Positions 5,408 through 5,425 of a stretch of 5,425 nt of DNA are shown piece after piece (within the stretch, counting starts at the first letter, position 1; each line of letters starts with the position of its first letter). Source of the stretch: Desulfovibrio sp. (lineage in GTDB: Bacteria > Desulfobacterota > Desulfovibrionia > Desulfovibrionales > Desulfovibrionaceae); NCBI GenBank assembly GCA_009773975.1, contig VSMX01000143.1:1-5425 (forward strand). Reading direction: 5' to 3'. The notes under the pieces are model-generated. The model saw only the letters and a program-made list of their open reading frames with translations. It was not told where the DNA came from and ran no database searches. The position numbers and the translations under genes are program-made.

Positions 5408-5425
5408 GGCATGGAACTACCAAGC

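Overview
The window looks like a mosaic piece of a Gram-negative bacterial chromosome, with essentially all supportable genes on the minus strand. A delta-proteobacterial, Desulfovibrio-like host is my best guess. It rests only on the style of the Rpn-like fragments and of the Gly/Asp/Asn-rich surface protein, so it is inference and not shown by any marker gene.

Right to left, in the direction of transcription, the layout is as follows. (1) 5407-4055: a 450-residue, Gly/Asp/Asn/Thr-rich, beta-type putative secreted or surface protein with an ill-defined 5' end, followed by a strong intrinsic terminator (4007-3971). (2) 3977-3894: a decayed fragment of an Rpn-family (PD-(D/E)XK, 'transposase-like') gene. 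(3) 3834-3287: a compact type II toxin-antitoxin operon with a good sigma70-type promoter, in which a ribbon-helix-helix antitoxin overlaps a ParE/RelE-fold toxin by one base. (4) 3171-2854: a second Rpn-like fragment, still an open frame of 105 codons. (5) From about 2767 down to 1 the sequence becomes clearly richer in G+C. This part is an operon of a MacB/FtsX-type ABC permease followed by a polypeptide that joins a MacB/LolD-type ATPase to a family-4-like (GT-B) glycosyltransferase N-terminal region and runs off the left edge.

The most unusual item is the ATPase-glycosyltransferase fusion at 1439-1, read as one uninterrupted frame of 479 codons. With the 4-TM permease next to it, it suggests an exporter or mechanotransmission ABC module physically tied to glycan or exopolysaccharide synthesis. 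A short open frame ends with an ATGA overlap on the permease start. It may be the last piece of an upstream operon partner that was lost when the AT-richer block (toxin-antitoxin, Rpn debris, surface protein) became joined near position 2767. A 22-bp perfect dyad (2769-2790) sits exactly at that junction.

Stretches without a gene are short. Positions 2668-2853 carry the dyad, a hairpin and the operon leader. Positions 3172-3286 carry a 21-bp dyad. Positions 3835-4054 carry the toxin-antitoxin promoter, the Rpn remnant and the terminator. I found no tRNA, rRNA, CRISPR array or intact insertion sequence.
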